A DNA stretch of 64,000 nucleotides from Candidatus Woesearchaeota archaeon CG10_big_fil_rev_8_21_14_0_10_37_12 (lineage in GTDB: Archaea; Nanobdellota; Nanobdellia; Woesearchaeales; ARS49), in contig PCYA01000018.1 in NCBI GenBank assembly GCA_002762795.1, positions 1 through 64,000 on the forward strand. The letters are read 5' to 3'. A program made the position numbers and the translations under genes. The notes under the pieces are model-generated. The model had not been told where the DNA came from. It saw only the letters and a program-made list of their open reading frames with translations, and searched no databases. This document shows, one piece after another, positions 44,229 through 52,236 of this stretch. Numbering within the stretch: the stretch's first letter is position 1; every line of letters begins with the position of its first letter.

Positions 44229-44987
44229 TTACTGTGTAACTTTCTTTTTTGCGAGTTCCCATAAGTTTTCAAAGTGTTGTTTATAGGTTTCTGCCATATT
44301 TTTGTTTTTAATCAGTACAGCGGTTACTGGGTTGCCCCATGTTACGAGTACAACTTTTTCACCGTATACGAAGGTGTTCGTGGGGTTGAATTGTTTTGAT
44401 TCGAGGAAACGATATTTTGTATAAGGGGCAGTTTCTTTGTCGAATAGGAAAACTTGTTTTTTCTTGAGGGTTATGACTCGTTCTTTGATTTTGTTTTTGC
44501 GTATATCTCGAAAGTATTGTTTCATAAATGTCGGAATTGTTTCTTGGTATTTTGCGTCGTCTATTCCTGTGACAAGCACTTCTTTTTTTGTTTTAATGAT
44601 GTCTTTTAGAAAATACTTCAAGCCTTCCTTCCCTTTGAACACTTCAACAGATGTATCTTCTTTTGGCAGGTTTGCCATTTCGTGTAATGCGGGAAGTAGG
44701 TCATTGAGTTCTTCCTCTTGCACTTCGAGTTTTTTTCTTTTATCCTCGATATATTGCTTGATTTTTCCGGGGTTTGCGGCTTGAAAATGTTTCTTTGCAC
44801 TGCGATATACCTGACTCACAATCCCTTTGTCCATGAGCTGTTCAAGTTTGTCGTACACGTGCACGCGGTATATGCCTGTTCGTTTTCCTATTTCATATGC
44901 AGTGCTGCTTCCAGCTTTCAATAAGTCAAGGTAAATTTTGATTTCGTTTTCTGTAAGTCCGATGTTTCTGAGCACTTCTGTATTCAT
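44229..44987 (-). CDS. TrmB-family transcriptional regulator
   Basis: 252 residues. Winged helix IGLTENEIKIYLDLLKAGSSTAYEIGKRTGIYRVHVYDKLEQLMDKG, coiled coil (KRKKLEVQEEELNDLL), and effector domain (SVEVFKGKEGLKYFLKDII, ATAPYTKYRFLES region, VVLVTWGNPVTAVLI). Divergent from the diiron-type enzyme and binding-lipoprotein operon at 45090-46945. A 19-bp perfect palindrome in the spacer is a likely operator. Confidence 0.93.
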   Translation of the reverse strand: MNTEVLRNIGLTENEIKIYLDLLKAGSSTAYEIGKRTGIYRVHVYDKLEQLMDKGIVSQVYRSAKKHFQAANPGKIKQYIEDKRKKLEVQEEELNDLLPALHEMANLPKEDTSVEVFKGKEGLKYFLKDIIKTKKEVLVTGIDDAKYQETIPTFMKQYFRDIRKNKIKERVITLKKKQVFLFDKETAPYTKYRFLESKQFNPTNTFVYGEKVVLVTWGNPVTAVLIKNKNMAETYKQHFENLWELAKKKVTQ

Positions 44988-45021
44988 GTATTTTCTTTTC
45001 GTTCTAAACTATTTAAAATTT

Positions 45022-45040
45022 TCGTACCAATATAGTACGA
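45022..45040. promoter_or_regulatory. perfect palindrome between divergent promoters (candidate TrmB operator)
   Basis: TCGTAC-N7-GTACGA, a perfect 6-bp inverted repeat. It lies between the TATA-like TTTAAATAG of the leftward TrmB gene and the TTTTTATAC box of the rightward operon, so one bound dimer could affect both. Confidence 0.6.
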
Positions 45041-45089
45041 CAATACTTTTTATACTTGTTTCTCGCAGGGGTGATCAGCGAGGTATAAC

Positions 45090-45857
45090 ATGGATAGCGA
45101 CGACTGGAAAACATTTACAACAAAATTGAAAACAGCAATGAACGATGAATATTTGGCAGTGAACAGGGAAAAGAATCCTTTTGCAAAGAATCTTAATGAA
45201 TTGTCTGCAGCGCAATTAACCTACGCGCTTGGTCAGTACACAATTTTCCCGAAAAATATTGTTTCATTTCTTTCTAGTGTGAGAGATTCTGCAAGAGTCA
45301 CTGGGTGGACTGAAGTTGATAATGAGCTGACAAGAAACATTGGCGAAGAGCTTGGAACAGAAACAGCAGGAACAACACATTACAATATGCTTGTAACAGG
45401 GCTTGCAGAAGGAATTGATAGTTTGCTTGAACGGAATTTTAGAGAATTGGCTGCATCGCCAGCAACACAGGCATTTGTTGATGGGATTCGTTCAAATACT
45501 CTTGATAGTAGATTAGCTTATGCAGTGGGAACAGCATACGCTTTAGAGAGTTCAGCAGTTCCTGAATTGGTGATTGTGCAAGATGCAGTGAATCAACTGT
45601 TCAAAAAAGTAACAGGAAAACCTATGCAGGAGGGAAAACTGCGTGAATTTTTCCGTAGGCATTTGGATGTGTGGGAGCCAGGTCATGAAGATGGGTTGCG
45701 TAATGCATCAGCAAACTACATAACAAGTGGGCAGTCAAAACAAGAATTCGAAGAGGGTTTCCGTAACACAATGGCAACAATGGATGCGTGGTGGACTTGC
45801 TTGTATGAAGAAACAATCAACCACATATCAATTGATAATGGAGGGTGGTTACAATGA
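45090..45857 (+). CDS. heme-oxygenase-fold (CADD/diiron oxidase-like) protein
   Basis: 255 residues, all helical. The pattern fits the heme-oxygenase-like superfamily that includes TenA, PqqC, CADD and diiron oxidases: an early FAKNLNELSAAQLTYALGQYTIF helix, EELGTETAGTTHYNML (Glu and His metal-ligand positions), AYALESSAVPEL (Glu), and HLDVWEPGHEDGL (His, acid, His). The ligand set suggests an iron enzyme, not a TenA thiaminase, but the last motif has one extra residue relative to H-x3-D-x2-H. It overlaps the next gene (ATGA). The substrate may relate to the ligand of the binding protein, which is inference. Confidence 0.75.
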   Translation: MDSDDWKTFTTKLKTAMNDEYLAVNREKNPFAKNLNELSAAQLTYALGQYTIFPKNIVSFLSSVRDSARVTGWTEVDNELTRNIGEELGTETAGTTHYNMLVTGLAEGIDSLLERNFRELAASPATQAFVDGIRSNTLDSRLAYAVGTAYALESSAVPELVIVQDAVNQLFKKVTGKPMQEGKLREFFRRHLDVWEPGHEDGLRNASANYITSGQSKQEFEEGFRNTMATMDAWWTCLYEETINHISIDNGGWLQ

Positions 45858-46945
45858 AAATATGGAACGCAGTGTTGGTATTATTTTTGAGCATTTTTCT
45901 TGTAAGTTGCTCAGGAGAGTCAAATGAAACAATCAAGATTGGTTGGGTTGGTCCGTTAACGGGTGATGGTGCATCATTTGGTAAAGATAACTTATTGGGA
46001 GTAACGCAAGCAATTGATGATATTAATTCAAACTGGGGAGTAAATAACAAGCAAGTGGAGTTGATTGTTGAAGACAGCCAGCTCGATGAAACACGCATGA
46101 TTAATGCGTATAGCAAGTTCACACAAATCAATAATGTTAATGTGATTCTGTCGCCTGATTATGGGGGGCTTTTAGCAGTTGTTGACAAAGCAGATCAAGA
46201 AAAAGTAGTTATTGTAAACAGTTTGGATACGAGTGATGAATTGGCACGTGCAGGAAAGTACTTGTTTGCAGTAGGTATTCATGATGAGAATATTGGATAT
46301 GCGCTCGCAGACTTTGCAATCGAGCAATCAACAAGTGTTGCAGTAATTTATAATCAAGATCCTATTACTGCGTTAGTTGATGAAGCGTTTGAAAGAAGAT
46401 ATCAGGAACTAGGCGGCGAAACAGTAATAACTGAAGGATATAAGGATGCAAACAATGACTTTAGAACTATTTTGCTTAAAGTCAAAGAAAAAAGTGTAGC
46501 TATGGTTCTCGTGCTTGGGTTTGATGAGTCTGGATTTATTTTCAGACAGGCAAAAGAACTTGGTCTTAATTTCACATTTCTTGCAATGGATACTGTGACA
46601 AGTGAGAACTTTTTTGCAAATGCAGGGGATGCTTCAGAAGGAATATATTTCACGTCTTGGGATGCAACAGGCGCAGCATATCAAGAATTGGAAGCAAAGC
46701 TTAAAGCAAAGGGAACAGTTCCTCAACAACCGCTGTTTACAGCTGCAGGGTATGATGCGGTTCAGTTTGTTGCAAAAGCCATGAATGGCGGCGAATCTGG
46801 CAAAGCGCTGCATGATGCAATGTATGAAATTAAGAATTTGTATGGCATAACAGGAATACTGACGATGAGTCCTGATGGTATTGTAAGAACAGTGAATGAA
46901 GAGATGTATCAAATCCAGAATGGTGAGTTCGTAAAGCTTGGCTAA
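45854..46945 (+). CDS. LivJ-type substrate-binding lipoprotein (orphan SBP 2)
   Basis: 363 residues from the ATG at 45854, which overlaps the TGA of the preceding gene and follows a GGAGGG. The GTG at 45845 used by the track is less likely. Lipobox FLVSCSG, then the type I binding fold (IKIGWVGPLTGDGASFGKDNLLG, VNVILSPDYGGLLAVVDKA, VAVIYNQDPITALVDEAFERRYQELGGE, FTAAGYDAVQFVAKAM). No ABC permease or ATPase is nearby. Cotranscribed with a heme-oxygenase-fold protein and divergent from a TrmB regulator. Confidence 0.92.
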   Translation: MKIWNAVLVLFLSIFLVSCSGESNETIKIGWVGPLTGDGASFGKDNLLGVTQAIDDINSNWGVNNKQVELIVEDSQLDETRMINAYSKFTQINNVNVILSPDYGGLLAVVDKADQEKVVIVNSLDTSDELARAGKYLFAVGIHDENIGYALADFAIEQSTSVAVIYNQDPITALVDEAFERRYQELGGETVITEGYKDANNDFRTILLKVKEKSVAMVLVLGFDESGFIFRQAKELGLNFTFLAMDTVTSENFFANAGDASEGIYFTSWDATGAAYQELEAKLKAKGTVPQQPLFTAAGYDAVQFVAKAMNGGESGKALHDAMYEIKNLYGITGILTMSPDGIVRTVNEEMYQIQNGEFVKLG

Positions 46946-46949
46946 TTTT

Positions 46950-47603
46950 TTATTCGGTCAGCACCATTTCAATCCGTTCTTTACCCGCACCTATGTTTTT
47001 TCTTTTTAGTTTAATCTTACCAATTTCTTTTGTGTTTTTAACGTGTGTTCCTCCGCAGGGCATTTTCCAAGTTTCACAAATCCACCACAATAGGTCTGGT
47101 TTTTCAGAATCAAATTCTCGTTTTATTTCATGTCCTTCTTCAATAAATTTGTTTGTTGCTTCTTCTATTTCTGGAACAACCTCGTTAAGTGGTTTGTGAT
47201 AAAGAAAATCCATGCGTGCTTTCTCAGCAGTAACATTTGAACCAATTACTTTCAACTTGCCGAGTTTCTCTTCAACAAAATAATACGCAATGTGCGCAAG
47301 CGAATGCAGTTTTCTTAATTTGTCTCTTTTTTCACCATCAATGACAACCTTGACTGTATCACCAACAGAAAAAGTTGGATCTTGTTCCAACACATATTCA
47401 ATATCAATAATTGCTTCTTTGTCTCCTTGTTTGACTGCTTCAATAACATTTATTCCGTTAATTGTTCCACTGTCTGATTGTTGCCCACCAGAAAATGCAA
47501 AGAAAATAGTCTGATCAAGCTTTACGTTTCTGCCATCAATAGAAGTTACTTTAGCTTGGCATTCAGTCAAATAAGGGTCTTGCCAGAATAGTTTTTTGGT
47601 CAT
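46950..47603 (-). CDS. alaX: AlaX-type alanyl-tRNA editing protein
   Basis: 217 residues, free-standing editing domain that hydrolyses Ser- or Gly-tRNAAla. Zinc-site motifs HSLAH at 100-104 (in place of HTxxH) and CGGTH at 183-187 are present, and the N-terminal glycine-rich FAFSGGQQSDSGTI block corresponds to the beta-barrel (AlaX-M length). With the YbaK-type protein at 13865 the window has two tRNA editing enzymes. Confidence 0.93.
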   Translation of the reverse strand: MTKKLFWQDPYLTECQAKVTSIDGRNVKLDQTIFFAFSGGQQSDSGTINGINVIEAVKQGDKEAIIDIEYVLEQDPTFSVGDTVKVVIDGEKRDKLRKLHSLAHIAYYFVEEKLGKLKVIGSNVTAEKARMDFLYHKPLNEVVPEIEEATNKFIEEGHEIKREFDSEKPDLLWWICETWKMPCGGTHVKNTKEIGKIKLKRKNIGAGKERIEMVLTE

Positions 47604-47657
47604 TTTTTTGAAAGTAAAATCGATAAATATTTAAGGTTGTCGAGTAAATAAATAATT

Positions 47658-47852
47658 ATGACAGAGAACACTCTAATATTGGAAGAATTGCGCGAAATCA
47701 AAGCAAAATTATCTAACATAGAGAATAGTATGCCTGATCGTGATATGTTTCTTAACGCTGAAGAAGCTCAGTTATTATCAGAAAGTTTTGCAAATGAAAA
47801 AGCAGGAATTACGCGTTCTAGCAAGGACTTACGCAAAGAGCTTGGACTATGA
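47658..47852 (+). CDS. antitoxin-like small protein upstream of RelE-type toxin
   Basis: 64 residues: an N-terminal helix (LEELREIKAKLSNIENSM) and a C-terminal segment with LLSESFANEKAGITRSSKDLRKELGL. It matches small antitoxins paired with archaeal RelE/ParE toxins in size and place. It overlaps the toxin gene by 4 bp (ATGA). Confidence 0.8.
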   Translation: MTENTLILEELREIKAKLSNIENSMPDRDMFLNAEEAQLLSESFANEKAGITRSSKDLRKELGL

Positions 47853-48109
47853 GCTTTGAAGTTCATTACGATAAGCAACCGCAAAAATTCTTGAAAACTG
47901 CCGAAAAAGATATTGCAAGGCGACTAATTGAAAAAATTGATTCGCTATTTGTAGACTCGCCAGTTCCTCATGGAGCAAGAACAATAGTTGGGGAGCATGG
48001 AGTTTTCAGAGTTAGAGTTGGTGACTATCGAGCATTATACAGAATTAACTATCAAGATAAAAGAATAATAGTAATGAAGCTAGATAAGCGCCCTAATGTG
48101 TATGATTAA
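47849..48109 (+). CDS. RelE/ParE-superfamily toxin
   Basis: 86 residues. HYDKQPQKFLKTAEKDIARRLIEKIDSL, then GEHGVFRVRVGDYRALYRINYQDKRIIVMKLDKR is the classic RelE pattern with the basic and Tyr residues used for mRNA cleavage on the ribosome. It forms a type II toxin-antitoxin pair with the upstream gene. Its stop overlaps the convergent Lrp gene by 4 bp. Confidence 0.9.
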   Translation: MSFEVHYDKQPQKFLKTAEKDIARRLIEKIDSLFVDSPVPHGARTIVGEHGVFRVRVGDYRALYRINYQDKRIIVMKLDKRPNVYD

Positions 48110-49071
48110 ATTGCATGCTCAAATATTCCTGTTGGCAAGTAATCGCTTGTCACTTCTTCATAAAATAAGGAGGTGTCTTGTATGCGTATGTTAAGTGGAT
48201 AGGTATTTCTTAATTCTTGCATGATTGTTCTCAATTCTCCTGGTTCTTTTACCAAGATGCCGCATTCAATATTCCAGTGTGCGATTGGTTTGTGTATGAA
48301 TGATATTTTTGGATGTTGTTTTAAATAAGCAGTTATTATTCTTTCTTGTTCCTGATTAACATTTTCTAATGTGAGCTGAATATTGTAGTGTTGTAATCCT
48401 ATTTTTTTAAGATCCGGAAAAATATAAAATTGTTTAATTGCTCCTGTTTGCTGTAGTTTTTTGATGCGCTTGCTTATCGCTTCAGGAGTGATTTTAATGA
48501 TTTTTGAAAGTGAAACTAAATCAATGCGTGCAGTGTTTCTAAGAATGGACAGGATATTTAAATCTGTTTTATCAGGAACTGTTTTGCAGGGTTTTGTTAT
48601 TTGCTTTTTTTGCACATTGAAATATCGTGAATGAAAATATTCATATGATGTCCATGCAACAACTTCATAATCGCCTATGTGTTGTCCAAATATTTCTTTA
48701 AATCCACTTAACAAACTGTTAAGATGGTCTGTACTTTTTGCGTAAAGGTCTACAATAACACTCCATTTTCCTGTTTGTGTTACTACCCAGCTGACAAAAG
48801 GGCTGTTCTTTAGTGTAGCGAGGATGTTTTGTTCCTTTTTTTCATCAACATTTCGTAACTCTATGTAAAATGCGTGTTTGGTATATCCGAATATTGCAAA
48901 GTCGATTTCTGTGCAAAAACATTTGATAACACCTTTTGTTTGTAATCGTTTGATGCGGTATCCTGCAACTTCTCGTGAAACTCCAACGTATTTGGCAATT
49001 TTGCTTATTGATTGTCTGCAGTTTTGTGAAAGTAATTGTAAAATCTTCCAGTCTTTGCTATCGAGTTTCAT
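48106..49071 (-). CDS. Lrp/AsnC regulator with two tandem modules
   Basis: 321 residues made of two Lrp-type units. Unit 1: DSKDWKILQLLSQNCRQSISKIAKYVGVSREVAGYRIKRLQTKG plus an AsnC-type effector strand set. Unit 2: DKTDLNILSILRNTARIDLVSLSKIIKITPEAISKRIKKLQQTG plus its own effector half. Typical Lrp proteins have one unit (~150 aa), so this is a covalent dimer. Such regulators respond to amino acids. It is divergent from binding lipoprotein 3, its probable target. Confidence 0.9.
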   Translation of the reverse strand: MKLDSKDWKILQLLSQNCRQSISKIAKYVGVSREVAGYRIKRLQTKGVIKCFCTEIDFAIFGYTKHAFYIELRNVDEKKEQNILATLKNSPFVSWVVTQTGKWSVIVDLYAKSTDHLNSLLSGFKEIFGQHIGDYEVVAWTSYEYFHSRYFNVQKKQITKPCKTVPDKTDLNILSILRNTARIDLVSLSKIIKITPEAISKRIKKLQQTGAIKQFYIFPDLKKIGLQHYNIQLTLENVNQEQERIITAYLKQHPKISFIHKPIAHWNIECGILVKEPGELRTIMQELRNTYPLNIRIQDTSLFYEEVTSDYLPTGIFEHAI

Positions 49072-49078
49072 ATTTACT

Positions 49079-49112
49079 AAAACGAATAAAGATAATATAA
49101 ATATTTCGTTTT
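49079..49112. promoter_or_regulatory. inverted repeat between Lrp-type gene and SBP 3 (candidate operator)
   Basis: AAAACGAA (49079-49086) and TTCGTTTT (49105-49112) form an 8-bp perfect inverted repeat around an AT-only centre containing a TATA-like box (AATATAAATA). The position between divergent genes suits autoregulation and control of the binding protein. Confidence 0.55.
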
Positions 49113-49179
49113 TGTAAAAAAGATACTAAGAAAATTTAAGTTAACTGAAGTAATGACAAATTCAGTGATGGAGGAAAAA

Positions 49180-50211
49180 ATGAAATTAGCGATGACAATG
49201 ACACTGTTGCTCTTACTAAGTGTAGCATGTGGAAATACAGAAAAAACAAACGAGATACACATTGCAGGTCTTCTGCCATTAACAGGAGATTTTGCTTTGT
49301 ACGGTACGGATGAAGCAGCAATTGCAGATTTTTTTGTTGAAGAATGGAACAGGGATCATGAACTCAAGCTAAACTTTTTTGTAGAGGACACGCAAAGTAA
49401 TGCGCGCGTTGCAGTATCAGCATTGCAAAAACTTCTTGTTCAAGAATCTGATGTTGTTATTATTACTCCTGCACCAGCTGCGCTGGCTGTTCAGTCAGTA
49501 TTAAATGAAAACAGGATTCTTTCGTTTGCTGTTGATGTAAACCCTAATCTTGCAAAAGGTTACATGGTTCAAAATTGGCCAACGAGTGATGAATATGCGA
49601 AACAGACAATTGCTGAAATGAGGAGAAAAAACCACACAAAGATGGGTTTGATATATAGAAATGATGAATTAGGTAGTTCAGTGAAAGATAGCATAATCGC
49701 TTTGTTTGATGGTGACTTGTTTGTTGAAGCAACAGATCCTGAAACAAAAGATTTTAGAGCACAAATAACAAAAATATCTGCGAAAACTCCTGATGCTATT
49801 TTTATCATTGGTAGCGGAGCAACGTTGGGTCTTGCAATAAAACAAATAAGAGCTATTATGGGCAACATTACTATTTACAGCGGTCCAGAAATTGGCTATC
49901 CTGATGTGCAAGAGTCAACTGGAGAAGATTTTCACAACATTGTGTATGCAGATTTGAATTTTGATTACACACAACCAAAGCTAAAAGCATTCAAAGAAAA
50001 ATATGTTGCGCATTTTGGTAGGGAACCTTCACCAGATTCAATTGTAGGATATAATGCGATAGTGTTGTTTACGAGCTGTATTCCGTTTGAAAGCAAAGAA
50101 GCCCTACTAACCTGTGTAAAAAATACAGAAGTAGAAGGACTTACAGGAAAGGTCAGTGTAAAGAATAATTTGATTGATTACAGCGAGATTATGACTTTGC
50201 AAACTGTCTAA
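49180..50211 (+). CDS. LivJ-type substrate-binding lipoprotein (orphan SBP 3)
   Basis: 343 residues from the ATG at 49180, preceded by GGAGG; the track starts 9 codons earlier. Lipobox LLSVACG, then IHIAGLLPLTGDFALYGTDEA, a QLLVQESDVVIITPAPAA-like strand, MGLIYRNDELGSSVKDSIIALF and SIVGYNAIVLFTSCI, as in type I binding proteins. No transporter subunits nearby. It converges with the methyltransferase gene with 4 bp overlap. Confidence 0.92.
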   Translation: MKLAMTMTLLLLLSVACGNTEKTNEIHIAGLLPLTGDFALYGTDEAAIADFFVEEWNRDHELKLNFFVEDTQSNARVAVSALQKLLVQESDVVIITPAPAALAVQSVLNENRILSFAVDVNPNLAKGYMVQNWPTSDEYAKQTIAEMRRKNHTKMGLIYRNDELGSSVKDSIIALFDGDLFVEATDPETKDFRAQITKISAKTPDAIFIIGSGATLGLAIKQIRAIMGNITIYSGPEIGYPDVQESTGEDFHNIVYADLNFDYTQPKLKAFKEKYVAHFGREPSPDSIVGYNAIVLFTSCIPFESKEALLTCVKNTEVEGLTGKVSVKNNLIDYSEIMTLQTV

Positions 50212-51182
50212 TTCTTCATTCCTCTAAAAACATGCACTGTGTGTCCAACAGCAACTCCTTGTTTGTGCAATTCCAAAGCTTCCGTCGCACTTACTTTGTA
50301 AGGCGCAAGCAATTCTTTTATTTCTTTCCCCGACTTTTCTGTTGTAGGATTTGTTATTTTATGCTCTTCCAAAACTTTTTTGCTTTCTTCGTACGAATAA
50401 AAGTCAAAGGAAGTCCCATATTCTTTTTCTAATTTTGAATACCCAATGAAATCAATGAGCGCTTCTGTTTGCTCTTTGAAGCCAACAAGCACTTCTTGCA
50501 GTTGCAAACCACATTCGTCAAATAATTCCTCAACCAAATTCATAGGAATTCTGCCGCCAAGTTCTGTAATAATTGAACCATTTTGTTTTGTTATTTTTTT
50601 AGCGCTTTGAAGATATGCGTATTGTGCTGCTAATGCCCAGCCCACAAATTTTTCAGGAGGCTGATATTTGTCGTACAGTTCTGATTTCAGAAAAGTTCCT
50701 TTTTCTGCGCCTTTTGTTAAGTCTTCTTCGCCGCTTGCTGGCAGGTTTGGTATGTTTGCGTGAACAAAGTCAACTAAATAATCAGTCTTTTCAATTGGTT
50801 CGCAGAATGAGCCAACAAGAGGTATAAAGTCAATATTATTTTTCTCTAATGAATTGTTGAGGTTAAAAATTGTTCCTTTCAATATTTCTGCATCAACATC
50901 TGTTACAATTACATTTTTAAGTTGGTCTTTGAACAAGTGAACAAGAGCGATTGCTTCTACTCCACTGCAAATGCCTACAATTGCTGCATCTTTGATAATT
51001 TTATGCTCAGAAGCAAATATTCTCGTGAGTTCTTTGCAAGCAACAGCAGTGTAGAATGCCCAGTTGTCTTCTATTTTTTCTTTGTAAGGATACATTCCTT
51101 CTGTTTCTATGATTTCTATTCTGCCTGTTTCAATTCCTGCTTGTTGAAACAAAGGAGTTATGTTTACTTTCTTTCCATGCAT
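50208..51182 (-). CDS. class I SAM-dependent methyltransferase-like protein
   Basis: 324 residues. Motif I is VGICSGVEAIALVHLF, motif II VIVTDVDAEIL, and HANIPNLPASG takes the place of the NPPY motif of HemK-type enzymes. The order and the KGTIFNLNNSLEKNN segment recall HemK/methionine S-methyltransferase-type proteins. Divergent from the heme-oxygenase-fold gene at 51271. The substrate is unknown. Confidence 0.75.
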   Translation of the reverse strand: MHGKKVNITPLFQQAGIETGRIEIIETEGMYPYKEKIEDNWAFYTAVACKELTRIFASEHKIIKDAAIVGICSGVEAIALVHLFKDQLKNVIVTDVDAEILKGTIFNLNNSLEKNNIDFIPLVGSFCEPIEKTDYLVDFVHANIPNLPASGEEDLTKGAEKGTFLKSELYDKYQPPEKFVGWALAAQYAYLQSAKKITKQNGSIITELGGRIPMNLVEELFDECGLQLQEVLVGFKEQTEALIDFIGYSKLEKEYGTSFDFYSYEESKKVLEEHKITNPTTEKSGKEIKELLAPYKVSATEALELHKQGVAVGHTVHVFRGMKN

Positions 51183-51270
51183 GGACTTAAGATAAAGATA
51201 TCATTTTTATTCTTTTTGAATATGCTGTATATTGGAAATAATTATAATCTTGAAAGCACAATTTTGGATA

Positions 51271-51954
51271 ATGTATCTAAAAAAATTACAAACAGAACTT
51301 GAGAATCATTTGGGCGTAACGCATCCTTTTTTATCAAAAATCAACAATTTATCAACAGAACAACTAAAGATATTTGCATCCCAATTTTATTTGTACGTGA
51401 GGGAATTTCCTAGACTGATGGGCGCAATAGTTTATACTATTTCTGACGAGAAAGCAAGGTTACCTCTTGTACTTAATTTAATTAATGAATGTGGAGGACT
51501 AATAAATCTTGAAAAGTTAGATGACTCACATACACATCCTGCGCTATTCAGACGTTTCACACAAAAACTAGGAATACAAGATGATTACTTGGAAAAAACA
51601 AAACCGTTAAAATCAACAAAAAAATTTATTGATGCATACAAAAAACTATATTTGCAAAGCAGTGCCATTAAAGCACTCGGCGCAGTTGGTCCTGGAACAG
51701 AATGTGTTGTGCCAAAAATGTATGTGCCAATTCTTGAAGGACTAAGAAAGAAAAAAATGTTCTCAGAAAAAGATCTTGAGTTCTTCAGCTTACATTTACC
51801 AATTGATGAGGAACATTGCGAAATGATTTGCAAAGTGCTTGAGCCAATGTTGAAAACTAAAAGAGATAAACAAGAAGCAAGAGAAGGAGCTCTTGAAGCA
51901 TTAAATGCGAGAAAAAATTTTTGGGAAGGGCTCGATAAAGAAATTTTTGGTTAA
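51271..51954 (+). CDS. heme-oxygenase-fold diiron oxidase-like protein
   Basis: 227 residues from the ATG at 51271, about 28 bp after a TTATAATC box. Fully helical. Ligand-type motifs: NECGGLINLEKLDDSHTHPAL (Glu and His), GAVGPGTECVVPKMYVPIL (Glu), and HLPIDEEHCEM, which is the exact H-x3-D-x2-H of CADD/UndA-type diiron enzymes. It is a better match to that class than the protein at 45090. CADD-like members make p-aminobenzoate or do other oxidations; the reaction here is unknown. Confidence 0.82.
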   Translation: MYLKKLQTELENHLGVTHPFLSKINNLSTEQLKIFASQFYLYVREFPRLMGAIVYTISDEKARLPLVLNLINECGGLINLEKLDDSHTHPALFRRFTQKLGIQDDYLEKTKPLKSTKKFIDAYKKLYLQSSAIKALGAVGPGTECVVPKMYVPILEGLRKKKMFSEKDLEFFSLHLPIDEEHCEMICKVLEPMLKTKRDKQEAREGALEALNARKNFWEGLDKEIFG

Positions 51955-52096
51955 TGCTGCTTTTTTCTTCGTCAATAATTTATTTTCTTTTTAAACACCT
52001 TCATTCAAAACCTGAAAACATTACGAACACATTCAGAACCTTTACGCGTTTTTCACCGAAAGGCTTCTTAAGAAGTAAAATAATAAGAAAAATACG

Positions 52097-52212
52097 GCGG
52101 CGTTGGCGAGCCAGGTACGCCGGAAGGTTGAGAGCCTTCTGTCCGAAAGGACTCCAGGGTTCAAATATCTTACGGTTTTGTGCCGAGGTATTGAAAATCC
52201 CTGCGCCGCCGT
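52097..52212 (+). tRNA. tRNA-Leu(GAG) with a 32-nt intron in the T loop
   Basis: Acceptor stem GGCGGCG/CGCCGCC, Leu-type D arm (TTGGCGAGCCAGGTACGCC), anticodon stem GAAGG/CCTTC with loop TTGAGAG (anticodon GAG at 52131-52133), long variable arm GTCC-GAAA-GGAC, T stem CAGGG/CCCTG. The T loop is split: TTCAAA ends at 52166 and T60 is at 52199. The intron (52167-52198) forms a strict bulge-helix-bulge: CAGGG/CCCTG, bulge AAT, TTCA/TGAA, bulge AAT, then an imperfect intron hairpin. Intron position is 59/60. The discriminator appears to be G73, unusual for Leu. The ORF called at 51954-52220 covers this gene and is not real. Confidence 0.85.
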
Positions 52213-52236
52213 ACCTTTAATACTAATGGTGATAGT

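Noticed and set aside
45090-45857. TenA thiaminase
   Set aside because: The Glu/His ligand pattern fits iron-type members better, and the thiaminase Cys context is not seen.
51954-52220. 88-residue ORF on the plus strand
   Set aside because: It covers the intron-containing tRNA-Leu and has no protein-like pattern.
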